Source of the DNA: Mesorhizobium sp. LHD-90
Lineage (GTDB): Bacteria; Pseudomonadota; Alphaproteobacteria; Rhizobiales; Rhizobiaceae
Reading direction: 5' to 3'
DNA length: 64,000 nt
NCBI RefSeq assembly: GCF_030929505.1
Contig: NZ_JAVFVV010000004.1
Location: forward strand, 124,001-188,000
Below are positions 46,248 to 55,090 of this stretch, in pieces (position 1 is the stretch's first letter; each line of letters starts with the position of its first letter). The translations under genes were made by a program, and so were the position numbers. Under the pieces are notes generated by a model. That model made no database searches. It was not told the origin of the DNA and saw only the letters and a program-made list of their open reading frames with translations.

Positions 46248-47330
46248 ATGGCCGAAAGCGCCGACAAGGAAAGCAAAACCGAGCAGGCGACCGAGAAGAA
46301 GATCCGCGACACGGTCGAGAAGGGCAAGCTGCCGGTGTCGCGCGAGGCGCCGATCCTCGCCTCCTTCCTCGCCATCCTGGTCTTCGCGGTGTTCTTCGCC
46401 CAGCGGGACATCGGCGAGATGGGTGTGTTCCTGTCCGTATTCCTGGAAAAGCCGGAAGACTGGCCGCTCGACACGGCGAGCGACATCGGCACGCTCTACA
46501 AGGCGGTGCTGATGCAGATGGGCAAGGCGATGGTCGCGCTGGTGGTCATGCTGATGGTGGCGGGCTTCGTCGCCTCGGCAATCCAGAACCTGCCGCAGTT
46601 CGTCGGCGAGCGCATCCGACCGCAGGCCTCGCGCATCTCGCTTACCGAGGGCTGGAAGCGGCTGTTCGGCGCGCAGGGTTTCGTCGAATTCGCCAAATCG
46701 CTCGGCAAGCTGGTGTTCGTCACGCTGGTGCTGGTGTTCGTCCTGCGCGGCGACCTCACCACGCTGCTGTCCGGCATGATCACCCCGCCGGTGTCGTTCG
46801 GCCTGGTCATCCGCGACATCGCCATCAACATCCTGGTCGCCATCGTCGCCGTCATGGCCGTCATTGGCGCCATCGACCTCGTATGGTCGCGTTTCCACTG
46901 GCTGCAGGACCTGCGCATGACCCGCCAGGAAGTAAAGGACGAGATGAAGCAGTCGGAAGGCGACCCGATCGTCAAGTCGCGGCTGCGCTCGCTGGCGCGC
47001 GACCGGGCGCGGCGGCGCATGATGACGGCGGTGCCGCGCGCCACGCTGGTCATCGCCAACCCGACCCACTTCTCGATCGCGCTGCGCTACGTGCGCGAGG
47101 AAAATTCCGCACCGGTGGTGCTCGCCAAGGGGCAGGATCTGGTGGCCCTGCGCATCCGCGAGATCGCCGCCGAGAACAATATCCCGGTGTTCGAGGACGT
47201 GGCGCTCGCCCGCTCCATGTACAAGCAAGTTTCGGTGGATAGCGTCATCCCACCGCAATTCTACCAGGCGGTCGCCGAACTGGTCCGCATCGTCTACGCC
47301 AAGCAGCCTTCGAAAAAACAGGCATCATGA
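46248..47330 (+). CDS. flhB: Flagellar export switch protein FlhB
   Basis: A 360-residue FlhB: N-terminal ESADKESKTEQATEKKIRDTVEKGKLPVSREAPI, four membrane helices, and a cytosolic domain with the autocleavage motif NPTH at residues 271-274 followed by FSIALRY. Cleavage there switches export from rod/hook to filament substrates together with FliK. Confidence 0.96.
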   Translation: MAESADKESKTEQATEKKIRDTVEKGKLPVSREAPILASFLAILVFAVFFAQRDIGEMGVFLSVFLEKPEDWPLDTASDIGTLYKAVLMQMGKAMVALVVMLMVAGFVASAIQNLPQFVGERIRPQASRISLTEGWKRLFGAQGFVEFAKSLGKLVFVTLVLVFVLRGDLTTLLSGMITPPVSFGLVIRDIAINILVAIVAVMAVIGAIDLVWSRFHWLQDLRMTRQEVKDEMKQSEGDPIVKSRLRSLARDRARRRMMTAVPRATLVIANPTHFSIALRYVREENSAPVVLAKGQDLVALRIREIAAENNIPVFEDVALARSMYKQVSVDSVIPPQFYQAVAELVRIVYAKQPSKKQAS

Positions 47331-47764
47331 TCCGGCAATCGCACGCATCGTCCCGCGAGGTCATCGTTGCCGACGCCATTCGCGACATCGTCGCCGAATT
47401 GCGGCTGGTCGACGCCGCCGACTACATCGCCTTCATCCGGTTGGAGCATTTTGCCTGCATCTCGGACCTCGTCGATTCGGCGGCCGAGCTGTATTTCATG
47501 CCCCGCACGGTCCGCCTCGGCCATGGCGGGCAGGCGCATGTCGACTGGATGGACCCGCCGCGCATCGAACTCGACCTGGAACTCAGGCCGCGCGGCGCGA
47601 CGGTCTATTTCACGCTGACGCTCGGCGCCGACACGGCCGGGGTGACGGTGAACTACGTCGCCTTCGAAGACCCCGACCCCGATCCGGAAAAGAACACGGC
47701 CTTTCTCGCCGCCGCGATCGAGGATGCGCGGATCAGGCGGCCGGAGCCTGCGGGCATTCGGTAA
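47327..47764 (+). CDS. Conserved protein after flhB, function unknown
   Basis: A 145-residue soluble protein overlapping flhB by four bases. N-terminal helix (SREVIVADAIRDIVAELRLVDAADYIAFIRLEH) is followed by an alternating beta-strand region (VDWMDPPRIELDLELRPRGATVYFTLTLG). No catalytic motif or membrane segment is visible. Coupled translation with flhB points to a motility role. Confidence 0.75.
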   Translation: MIRQSHASSREVIVADAIRDIVAELRLVDAADYIAFIRLEHFACISDLVDSAAELYFMPRTVRLGHGGQAHVDWMDPPRIELDLELRPRGATVYFTLTLGADTAGVTVNYVAFEDPDPDPEKNTAFLAAAIEDARIRRPEPAGIR

Positions 47765-47808
47765 GATTTGACTTACATGCTTTGAGCGCGGCTTTGCGGC
47801 GCTGCAAC

Positions 47809-48576
47809 CTACTCGAACAGTCCGAGTCTCAGCGCCTTGGCCACCGCATGGGTGCGGTTGGTGGCGTCCAGCTTCTGCGCCGAACTGGTCAGGTACTGGT
47901 TCGCCGTATGCACCGAGAGTTTCAGCGAGGCGGCGATCTGCTCGCTGGTCAAGCCGTTGGCGGTCAGCTTCAGGCATTCCAGTTCGCGTTTCGAAATCGT
48001 CGGCAGCTTGCGCAACTCGTTGGAGCGGATCGCCGAGACGGCCGCGAACAGCGAGAAACAGCGCGCATGGATGTCCAGCGCCTGGTCGCCGGCAAGCACC
48101 ATCTCGTTACCCCAGAAGGCGATCAGGCCGCACTGGCCGCGCTCACCGAAGACGGGAAAGGCGATGCCGGGACAGCCGGGCACGAGTTCCTCCGTGCGCT
48201 CGGCCATGTCGAGTGCGGCGAAGGCCCGTTCCGACGCCGTTGCGCCGTCGTTGCCCCACCAGCAGGGCAGGCTGGAGGTGCGCGCGTGGCGCACGATCGC
48301 CTCGCCGCCGCGTCCGGCGGCAAGGCGCGTCCCCGGCGCAATTGCGGGATGAAGGGCGTCGAAACAGGGTACGAGCCGGGCGCGCTCCAGCGAAGGGCTG
48401 GCGAAGAACAGCGCGAATTCCGCGGCGTTGATGTCGATGGCGATCCAGCGGCAGCGGCGCACCGCATCCGCGACCGACAGAGTGTGGCCGGGCTCGCCAT
48501 CCGGCGAGGCCGCGCCGAAGGGGCTTTTGCGATTCCGCGCCGCGAGGCGACCGCCGTCTTTGCCCGGCCTGCTCAA
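47809..48576 (-). CDS. visR: LuxR-type master flagellar regulator VisR
   Basis: About 255 residues: an N-terminal autoinducer-binding-like domain and a C-terminal LuxR helix-turn-helix (PTISKRELECLKLTANGLTSEQIAASLKLSVHTANQYLTSSAQKL). VisN and VisR form the heteromeric class IA activator of rhizobial flagellar genes, acting on ftcR/rem. The TTG at 48576 overlaps the visN stop (TTGA) and has AGGAG upstream; no ATG gives a better length, and the long open frame upstream merely shadows visN. Confidence 0.9.
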   Translation of the reverse strand: MSRPGKDGGRLAARNRKSPFGAASPDGEPGHTLSVADAVRRCRWIAIDINAAEFALFFASPSLERARLVPCFDALHPAIAPGTRLAAGRGGEAIVRHARTSSLPCWWGNDGATASERAFAALDMAERTEELVPGCPGIAFPVFGERGQCGLIAFWGNEMVLAGDQALDIHARCFSLFAAVSAIRSNELRKLPTISKRELECLKLTANGLTSEQIAASLKLSVHTANQYLTSSAQKLDATNRTHAVAKALRLGLFE

Positions 48577-49286
48577 AAGATGCCGCTCCTGATCGCGGTT
48601 GCAACCGCCATGACGCGGTTGGACGCCGAGAACTTCTGGATCGCGTGGGTGACGTAGCTGTTCACGGTGTTGGACGAGACGCCCAGGATGAGGGCCACCT
48701 CGTCGGTCGTCTTGCCTTCCGAGACCCAGTAGAGGCACTCGCGCTCGCGGTCCGACAGCGGATCCTGCTGGGTCGTGGCGGCAAGCAGGTCGGGCACCTG
48801 CGACAGCGCGTGGCAGCAGCGGATCTGGGCGCGGGCGAGCTCCGCCGGGTCGAGCTGGCCGGGTTCTTCGGTCGATAGCAGCATGAACAGCCGCTGGCGG
48901 CCGACATTCAGCCTCAGCGCGTAGATCTCGCCATGGCCGAGCACGTCGAGGAGCCTTGCCTCCTCGCCGCCCAGAACGCCGGCAAGCGCGGGAGCTTCGC
49001 GCGTGGTGATCGGTCGCGGCCGGGCGCCGGGCGCCGCCGCATGAGCACATTGCGCGATTGCCGCGACGGTCTCATGCCCGACGAGCTGGATCGTGTCGTA
49101 GATCCAGTTGGAGGCGACGATGCGCACGTCGCTCCTGTTCTGGTCGTTGACCACGGCAACCAGCATGTAGCTGTCGGCCCCGATCGCCTGGCACAGCGCC
49201 ATCAGGAATCCGCTGAGGTCGCCTCGCGACGCCAGCCGTTTGGCCAGCCCTGTCGAGGTTCCGAACTGTTCGCCTAGGCTTGTCAT
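48573..49286 (-). CDS. visN: LuxR-type master flagellar regulator VisN
   Basis: A 237-residue LuxR protein with a ligand-binding-like N-terminus (residues 25-160) and DNA-binding end (DPLSDRERECLYWVSEGKTTDEVALILGVSSNTVNSYVTHAIQKFSASNR). Partner of VisR at the top of the flagellar cascade. Convergent with the motA-flhB operon. Confidence 0.92.
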   Translation of the reverse strand: MTSLGEQFGTSTGLAKRLASRGDLSGFLMALCQAIGADSYMLVAVVNDQNRSDVRIVASNWIYDTIQLVGHETVAAIAQCAHAAAPGARPRPITTREAPALAGVLGGEEARLLDVLGHGEIYALRLNVGRQRLFMLLSTEEPGQLDPAELARAQIRCCHALSQVPDLLAATTQQDPLSDRERECLYWVSEGKTTDEVALILGVSSNTVNSYVTHAIQKFSASNRVMAVATAIRSGIF

Positions 49287-49675
49287 CCGCCTGCTGGAAG
49301 CCCGAATCGCTACGGTTGCCCGGACCCTGGCTGCGCCAGCGACCGGACATGAAAAACCTACAACTTGTCACGAGAACCACGCGCCCGTCCTCGAGACGGA
49401 CCGCGAACCGCACATACTACGAACCGCTTGCCAGGCGCCTCAAAGACCCGTCTGGCGAGTGTCGATCACGGTCGTTTTCCGAGCCGCGGTCGACTGATTC
49501 GCTTTCAATCTAACGCGTCGCGAATCCGACATCAAAGGCGAAAATTAAAAACTTGTTAAATATGGATCGATTGTCCTTCCGGCGTCGCCGCGACGATGCC
49601 GGCCGCCCCACGCGAGGCTTGCGGGCAGTGCGAATACCGGGCATGTGAAGGCGCCGAGCATCCGGAGGAGAAAGC
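49287..49675. other. Intergenic region between visN and lyxose isomerase-like gene
   Basis: A 389-base divergent gap. An A/T-rich stretch near 49530-49560 (AAAATTAAAAACTTGTTAAA) stands out in this GC-rich area and could mark a promoter. No convincing small gene is seen. Confidence 0.45.
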
Positions 49676-50365
49676 ATGAAACGGTCGCGCGTCAACGAGA
49701 TCATCCGTGAAGGCGACGCCTTCATCCGCTCCTTCGGCTATATCATGCCGCCTTTCGCCTACTGGACCCCGGACGAACTCAGGACACGGCGGCCCGACGG
49801 CATCGTCGGGGCGCGGCTCGGCTGGGACATCACCGATTTCGGCCAGGAGAAATTCGACGAGTTCGGCCTGTTCCTCTTCACCGTGCGCAACGGCCGGCAG
49901 GAGGATCTGGCGAGCGGCAAGGGCATGCTCTACGCCGAGAAGATCATGATCTCGCGCAAGGATCAGATATCGCCGATGCACCGGCACATCGTGAAGGCCG
50001 AGGACATCATCAACCGCGGCGGCGGCAAGCTGGTGCTCGAACTGTTCATGCCCGCCGAGGACGGCGGCATCGACCGCCACAAGGAGGTCACGGTGCCGAC
50101 CGACGGCGTGGTGCGCAAACTGCCGGCGGGCGGCCTCTTGAAGCTCGATCCGGGCGAGAGCGTGACGCTGCTGCCCGGCGTCTGGCACGCCTTCTGGGGC
50201 GAGGGCGGCGACGTGCTGATCGGCGAGGTCTCGACCGTGAACGACGATCTCTCCGACAACATCTTCGACCAGCCGATTGGCCGCTTCTCCTCGATCGAGG
50301 AAGACGAGGCGCCGCTGCATCTGCTGGTGTCGGACTACGACAAGCACATTTTTGGGAAGGTGTAA
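49676..50365 (+). CDS. D-lyxose ketol-isomerase family protein
   Basis: A 229-residue cupin-type sugar isomerase. The metal site is visible in SPMHRHIVKAEDIINRGGG (two His and a Glu) and GVWHAFWGEGGDVLIGEVS, matching the D-lyxose isomerase family, which interconverts D-lyxose and D-xylulose. GGAGG lies about seven bases upstream of the ATG. Neighbouring PLP enzyme and SDR suggest a small carbohydrate or hydroxy-acid catabolic set, pathway unknown. Confidence 0.88.
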   Translation: MKRSRVNEIIREGDAFIRSFGYIMPPFAYWTPDELRTRRPDGIVGARLGWDITDFGQEKFDEFGLFLFTVRNGRQEDLASGKGMLYAEKIMISRKDQISPMHRHIVKAEDIINRGGGKLVLELFMPAEDGGIDRHKEVTVPTDGVVRKLPAGGLLKLDPGESVTLLPGVWHAFWGEGGDVLIGEVSTVNDDLSDNIFDQPIGRFSSIEEDEAPLHLLVSDYDKHIFGKV

Positions 50366-50472
50366 GGCGCTTACACACGCAGCGGATCGTGCTCGGGCTG
50401 TCGATCCGGCCCGCGCCGCTACCCGGTGGCGCTCGACCACCGCCCTTTTGGTTCTGACCGGCCTCGGCTTTC

Positions 50473-51531
50473 TCAGCTCAGCTTGCCGCGCGCCGCTACC
50501 GGCGCCTGTTCGACGACTTCTCCGTCCTCGACCAGATGCACCACGTCGAACAGGTTCGACACCACGCAGACATGGTTCGGGATGATGCGGACCTTGTCGC
50601 CAATGGCCGGCTTGTTCGCCGAGCGCGACAGGTCGACGATGCCGTGCTCCTCGTTGAGCATGGTGATCACCGCGTCCGGATATTCGACGATGTGGCCGTG
50701 ACCAGGCGCCGGCGACAAATCGGCGGCGAGCGATTTCGAGCCGGTGTCGAGAATGGCGCGATCGGGCGTCGGGCGGCTGACAACGGTCGCCAGCACGGTG
50801 AGCGCGCAATTCTCAAGCGCGCCATGGCCGAAGGCCACCTGCATGCGGTCCGAATAGATATAGGTGCCGGGCCGCAACTCCGTCGCCGCGTCGCCGGTGC
50901 TCGATGTATAGAAATCCGGCGAGTTGCCGACCGACACGCGCTCGACAGCGATGTCCTTCGCCTTGAACAGCGCAAGCGCCTCTTCCAGCCAGACGTCCAC
51001 CTCGCCCGCCTTGCCACGCGGCGGATAGGTCATCAGCCCGCCGAACCGCAGGCCTGGGAAAGCGCCTATGCGTTCGGCCAGCGCCACCGCCTCCGCCGGT
51101 GTCTGGACACCGCAGCGGCCGCCACCGGTGTCGCATTCGATCAGCACGGCGAGCGGACGGCTCGCATCGGTGAAGGCCGCGCCATAGCCGTCGACCGTCT
51201 CGGCGCTATCGGCGGTCACCGACAGGGTAATGCGCTCGTGCAACGCCTTCAGCCGTTCCAGCTTCGCGGCGCCAATGATGTTGTAGGGGATGAAGATGTC
51301 GGCGATGCCGGCGTCGGCCATGACCTCGGCCTCGCCGATCTTCTGGCAGGTGATGCCGATGGCGCCGAGTTCAAGCTGCCGCTTGGCGAACATCGGCAGC
51401 TTGTGCGTCTTGATATGCGGCCGCAACCTTTTGCCCTGCCGGTCGGCATGCTCCTGCGCGCGCTTCAGATTTTCCTCGACGATGCGGCGGTCGATGACGA
51501 TCGCCGGCGTATCCAGATCTTCCACGCGCAT
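50473..51531 (-). CDS. DSD1/D-threonine aldolase-type PLP enzyme
   Basis: A 352-residue fold-type-III PLP protein: N-terminal alanine-racemase barrel with the lysine in LRPHIKTHKLP, and the C-terminal metal-binding segment GHGHIVEYPDAVITMLNEEHGIVDL and RIIPNHVCVVSNLFD (His and Cys ligands) characteristic of D-threonine aldolase and D-serine dehydratase. Substrate is a D-3-hydroxy amino acid in characterised members. ATG at 51531 has GGAG nine bases upstream. Downstream of the SDR on the same strand. Confidence 0.9.
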   Translation of the reverse strand: MRVEDLDTPAIVIDRRIVEENLKRAQEHADRQGKRLRPHIKTHKLPMFAKRQLELGAIGITCQKIGEAEVMADAGIADIFIPYNIIGAAKLERLKALHERITLSVTADSAETVDGYGAAFTDASRPLAVLIECDTGGGRCGVQTPAEAVALAERIGAFPGLRFGGLMTYPPRGKAGEVDVWLEEALALFKAKDIAVERVSVGNSPDFYTSSTGDAATELRPGTYIYSDRMQVAFGHGALENCALTVLATVVSRPTPDRAILDTGSKSLAADLSPAPGHGHIVEYPDAVITMLNEEHGIVDLSRSANKPAIGDKVRIIPNHVCVVSNLFDVVHLVEDGEVVEQAPVAARGKLS

Positions 51532-51586
51532 GATTGGTCTCCGGGTTGTGCTGCCTTTAGGGCCCATCACGCATTTCCTGGGGCCC

Positions 51587-52342
51587 TTAGGCGATTTCGT
51601 TGAGAAACGGCAGGTTGCTGGCAAGCAGGCCGGCATCGACGTTGAGCGACACCCCGGTGATGCCGCTTGCCGCCGGCGAGGCCAGGAACACCGCGGCCCG
51701 CGCCACCTCGACCGGTTCGACCAGCCGGCCGAGCGGATAAAGCCTGCTCACCGCACCAAGGATCTCCGGCTTCTCGGCGATGCGGTGGTCCCAGGCGCCG
51801 GTGCGGATCGAGCCCGGCACGACGGCGTTGGCGCGCACGCCGTTGCCGCCTTCTTCGGTGGCGATGGCGCGCATCCAGGCGAGCAGGCCGGCCTTGGCAG
51901 CCGCATAGGCAGGGTTGCCGAAATGCGCGATGGCGTTGACGGAGGAGACGAAGACGAAAGCGCTGCCGCCCGGCCGGTTGCGCATCGACGGCAGCAGCGC
52001 CTGCGACAGCAGGGCGGCGCTGCGGAAATTCAGGTTCATCTCGCGGTCGAGCGCCTCGGGCGTGACGGCGGCGAGCGTCTCGGCGCGGGTCCAGCCGGCG
52101 TTGGAGATCACGGCCGCCGGCGGCTCGCCATCATTAACGCGCGCCGCGAAACCCGCCACCGCGGCGTCGTCGAGCAGATCGAAGCGGTGCGCCTCGGCGA
52201 TCCCCGGAGCGGACAGATCCATGCCTTCGACGTCGCAAGCGACGACCCGCGCCCCACAGGCGGCAAGCTCCTCGACCAGCGCCTTGCCGAGCCCGCCGCC
52301 GGCGCCGGTGACGACCACGTTGCGCCCGCCGAAATCGATCAT
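51587..52342 (-). CDS. SDR-family NAD(P)-dependent oxidoreductase
   Basis: A 251-residue classical short-chain dehydrogenase: cofactor motif VVVTGAGGGLGKAL, an acidic DVEG after beta-2 favouring NAD, SNAG, catalytic Ser in VFVSSVNAIAHF and YAAAK (Tyr, Lys), then NAVVPGSIRTG. The internal ATG at 52342 gives the conserved start IDFGGRNVV. Operon with the PLP enzyme, 55 bases apart, under the operator at 52419-52439. Confidence 0.92.
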   Translation of the reverse strand: MIDFGGRNVVVTGAGGGLGKALVEELAACGARVVACDVEGMDLSAPGIAEAHRFDLLDDAAVAGFAARVNDGEPPAAVISNAGWTRAETLAAVTPEALDREMNLNFRSAALLSQALLPSMRNRPGGSAFVFVSSVNAIAHFGNPAYAAAKAGLLAWMRAIATEEGGNGVRANAVVPGSIRTGAWDHRIAEKPEILGAVSRLYPLGRLVEPVEVARAAVFLASPAASGITGVSLNVDAGLLASNLPFLNEIA

Positions 52343-52418
52343 GCCGCGCCCCTCCGCCTCGTCTTCAGCCGTTTCGCCGGCGTCGCCGCGCCCGCCATTC
52401 TCGATAGAATGCTGATCT

Positions 52419-52439
52419 CCATGTAACAAAGCAACATGG
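52419..52439. promoter_or_regulatory. Palindromic operator upstream of the SDR operon
   Basis: CCATGTAACAAAGCAACATG followed by G has six-base complementary arms (CCATGT/ACATGG) plus an inner C/G pair, a LacI/GntR-style site, 77 bases upstream of the SDR start. On the minus strand TTGATC at about 52450-52455 could be the matching -35. It is the last recognisable host sequence before the phage-like block. Confidence 0.45.
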
Positions 52440-52530
52440 GAAGTGCAACTGGATCAATGACTTAGGTTCTTTGGTGTCCTGAGTTCATAAGATTTCCATA
52501 AGGGGGAAACGTTAGCATACCGATGTACCG

Positions 52531-52812
52531 TCACAATTCCACCACGACAGGTTCCCTCGCCGGGTCGCCATTGAAGACCACTACCAGCTTTCCTGTGCCC
52601 TTAGCGTAAATTATCTCGGGTTCCCATTCGCGAGGGAACTCATCCAACGCGGCGATCACAGACCCGATTGCCCCAAGCACCGCGATCCTGTCGACCTCCG
52701 GCATCTGATAAATCGCATTGCTCACAGCGACCATGAAGTCAGTGGCAATGACGGAATGCGGGTATTCCAACGTACCACCTCGTGTGAAATCGATATTAGC
52801 GCCGTGCCACAC
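52531..52812 (-). CDS. Small phage protein, unknown
   Basis: A 93-residue protein without recognised domain, mixed alpha/beta (VIATDFMVAVSNAIYQMPEVDRIAVLGAIGSVIAALDEF). It follows the tape measure gene in transcription and could be a tail component by position. GTG start at 52812 has GGAG very close (two bases), so the start is uncertain. A 16-base motif shared with two other loci lies just upstream (52828-52843). Confidence 0.55.
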   Translation of the reverse strand: MWHGANIDFTRGGTLEYPHSVIATDFMVAVSNAIYQMPEVDRIAVLGAIGSVIAALDEFPREWEPEIIYAKGTGKLVVVFNGDPAREPVVVEL

Positions 52813-52827
52813 TCCAGTAGGATAATG

Positions 52828-52843
52828 TGTTTGTTCTGTTGGA
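52828..52843 (-). repeat. 16-base recurring motif TCCAACAGAACAAACA (copy 1)
   Basis: On the minus strand TCCAACAGAACAAACA occurs here, exactly again at 57242-57257, and with one change (AGGAC) at 62866-62881. In all three cases it lies 2-25 bases upstream of a minus-strand start codon. Confidence 0.5.
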
Positions 52844-52845
52844 GG

Positions 52846-55083
52846 TCACTGGATCACTGTCTGTGCGCCGGTATCAGGCGCAGTGGGTGCAGCAGCGTAT
52901 CTAACATTGATCTGGGCGCTGGAGATTCTCGCGGCCGCAGCTCCACCAATGACGTTACCCATCCCTGCGGCACCCGCCATCATTGCGCTCATGATCGAAC
53001 TGCCAACGGTCGGCGCGGCACCAGTCATGGACGCGGCGATTGTTGTGCCTCCTGCGGTAAATGCAGCCTCAAGAGAGGCATCCGCGTTAGCGAAAATTCC
53101 TTGAGTCGTTAGCGGGTCTGGCGCTCGGGTCAATTCTTCCATCTGACTACGACGATATGCCCGTTCATCCGTGCGATCCACAAGATCGGTCCAGTCGGGT
53201 TTGCGCCTTAGCTCCTTCCACATCTCCTCGTAATTCTTTTCTGGTCCGACGAGACCGCCGACGTATTCGCCAGCACGTTGTTCAGGTCTTTTGAGAGATT
53301 CGAGATAGGAAATGGCAAGGCCGTAGAGCGTGCCCCCTGCTGTGGCAGGACCAGCGTATCGACCTAACAGTCCGAGCAGACCTAAAGCACCTTTGCCGCC
53401 ACCTACCGCCATCCCTGTCGCGATAGCTGCAACGCCTGTGGCCGTGTTCGCTGTGTTGACCGCGATTGCGCCGAGGACTTTCGTGGTCGGATCGCCAGAG
53501 GTAAGCGCGCTGATCCCGGTTATTTGGGACATTAGACTTGAAGCGCCGGAAATCATTGTAGTTGTAGCCAAAGCTGCTGCCGCAGCAGTCGCTGCTTTAG
53601 CTGGGGATACTTTGCCTTGCGCCATATCGGCCAAAGACTGATTTAACCTGTCCATGGCCGGAACAATTATCGGTTCAAGCGCCCGGATGGCATTGCCAGC
53701 AACGTTTTCAGCCTGAGCACCAAATGCTGCGAAACGAAGCGTAGCTGAATCTTTAAGGATCTGTTCTGTTGTAGCAGTTGTGCCGCTACGAGCTAAGATT
53801 TGTTTGGCCTGCGCCTCCAATTCCTGATTGCGAATAATCATTGCAGTCAGGGTTTCGCGGGCAGTTCTATCAGATGCAATTAGCGAAGCGAATTTGGTCG
53901 CATCCGTCGCGCTTGCCGGATCGAACCCCTGCTTTTTCATAGCTGGGATCACGTAGTCATTGATCCACTGCGCTGGATTCTCTCTTAGGGCATCCTCGTC
54001 AAAGGTGCCGCGCCACATGGTCTTCTTGCCGACTTGTTCCGTCTCAATCAAACCAGCCATCATCTGATTGAGCATGGTCTTGACGTCAGTGCCGCCAGTC
54101 AGGTTCTTCACCAACTGGTTTATTCCTACGCCGGTCGAGGTGTTCTCTTCCTGTAGCAGCGCACCTTTGACAAACGCTTCTGGCGTCAGCGGGTATTTCG
54201 ATGAGCGCAGACCTTGAGTCAGCATTCTGACAAACTGGCCGGTATATTCCTTGCCGATAGACGGCATTGTTTTGCGCTGTAACTCAAACCATGCGGCCAT
54301 GCCTCTCGGATCGAAAGCGCCAGTAACTGAGTCGGTGAACTTGCCCATCTGTTCACCGGCCTTACCAAAATTGATCGCGCCTTCTAGCGCAGCGTCTAGG
54401 GTCTGGCCTTGCGCGACCCCGAGCTTGATCATTGTAGTCAATTCTTCAGTCAGCAGCTTGGCGGCACCAACATCGCCGCGCGTCACACCAAGGGCCTCAG
54501 TCAACAAGCTCTGAGTCTGCGCTTCGTTGAGAAGCTGCTTTGATGGTGTTGCTTGCTGCCGCTTCAAAATATCCTGAATAGCACTCCTAGCCGCTGCTTC
54601 ATCCGTGGCAGACAGTTGTTGCAAGGCCAAGCGAGTGTCGGAAACATCCGTCGCTGTCGCTCCTTCCACCACAGCACGTTTAGCGAATTGGAAGATTTCA
54701 TTCCCGATCGCCGCACGGAAACCAAGACCCATGTCGCGGCCGAACGAATATCCGGCGTTGCGTCCTGTGGCACCTACCCCCATCGTAACAGACTGCGAAG
54801 CCTGTTGGCGTAGACGCTGTATCTGCTGCTGCGCCCGTGATGTATTGATCGCTATGGTGATCGGACGACGCGCTGCTTGCTGTAAATTGCTAACTGAACG
54901 AGTAAGGTTGCGTATCTCGCGTTCTGCTCGACCTAAAGTCCGAGTATTGAGGCCAAGGTCCATGTTCTTCATGGACTTAGCGGTCGCGAATAAACGCTTT
55001 AAAGCAGCGTTGGTTTTATTGATCCCTTTTACGGCATCTTTCTCATTTAATAAAAGTGATGCTGAAACTGAAAAGCTGGCCAT
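52846..55083 (-). CDS. Phage tail tape measure protein
   Basis: About 745 residues. N-terminal coiled coil (ASFSVSASLLLNEKDAVKGINKTNAALKRLF, then RAEREIRNLTRSVSNLQQAARR), a helical middle with conserved tail-assembly text, a hydrophobic stretch around residues 545-630 (LGAIAVNTANTATGVAAIATGMAVGGGKGALGLLGLLGRYAG) and an Ala/Gly-rich end. This layout is typical of tape measures that set tail length and insert in the host membrane. ATG at 55083 has GAGG five bases upstream. Implies a long-tailed phage. Confidence 0.82.
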   Translation of the reverse strand: MASFSVSASLLLNEKDAVKGINKTNAALKRLFATAKSMKNMDLGLNTRTLGRAEREIRNLTRSVSNLQQAARRPITIAINTSRAQQQIQRLRQQASQSVTMGVGATGRNAGYSFGRDMGLGFRAAIGNEIFQFAKRAVVEGATATDVSDTRLALQQLSATDEAAARSAIQDILKRQQATPSKQLLNEAQTQSLLTEALGVTRGDVGAAKLLTEELTTMIKLGVAQGQTLDAALEGAINFGKAGEQMGKFTDSVTGAFDPRGMAAWFELQRKTMPSIGKEYTGQFVRMLTQGLRSSKYPLTPEAFVKGALLQEENTSTGVGINQLVKNLTGGTDVKTMLNQMMAGLIETEQVGKKTMWRGTFDEDALRENPAQWINDYVIPAMKKQGFDPASATDATKFASLIASDRTARETLTAMIIRNQELEAQAKQILARSGTTATTEQILKDSATLRFAAFGAQAENVAGNAIRALEPIIVPAMDRLNQSLADMAQGKVSPAKAATAAAAALATTTMISGASSLMSQITGISALTSGDPTTKVLGAIAVNTANTATGVAAIATGMAVGGGKGALGLLGLLGRYAGPATAGGTLYGLAISYLESLKRPEQRAGEYVGGLVGPEKNYEEMWKELRRKPDWTDLVDRTDERAYRRSQMEELTRAPDPLTTQGIFANADASLEAAFTAGGTTIAASMTGAAPTVGSSIMSAMMAGAAGMGNVIGGAAAARISSAQINVRYAAAPTAPDTGAQTVIQ

Positions 55084-55090
55084 GATGACC

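Noticed and set aside
44712-47258. 848-residue minus-strand open frame opposite fliN-fliG-flhB
   Set aside because: Antisense of well-identified genes, His/Arg-rich composition and no ribosome binding site.
47809-49050. A 413-residue VisR
   Set aside because: The first 158 codons overlap visN in another frame and have no LuxR-family resemblance; the TTGA junction at 48576 explains the gene pair.
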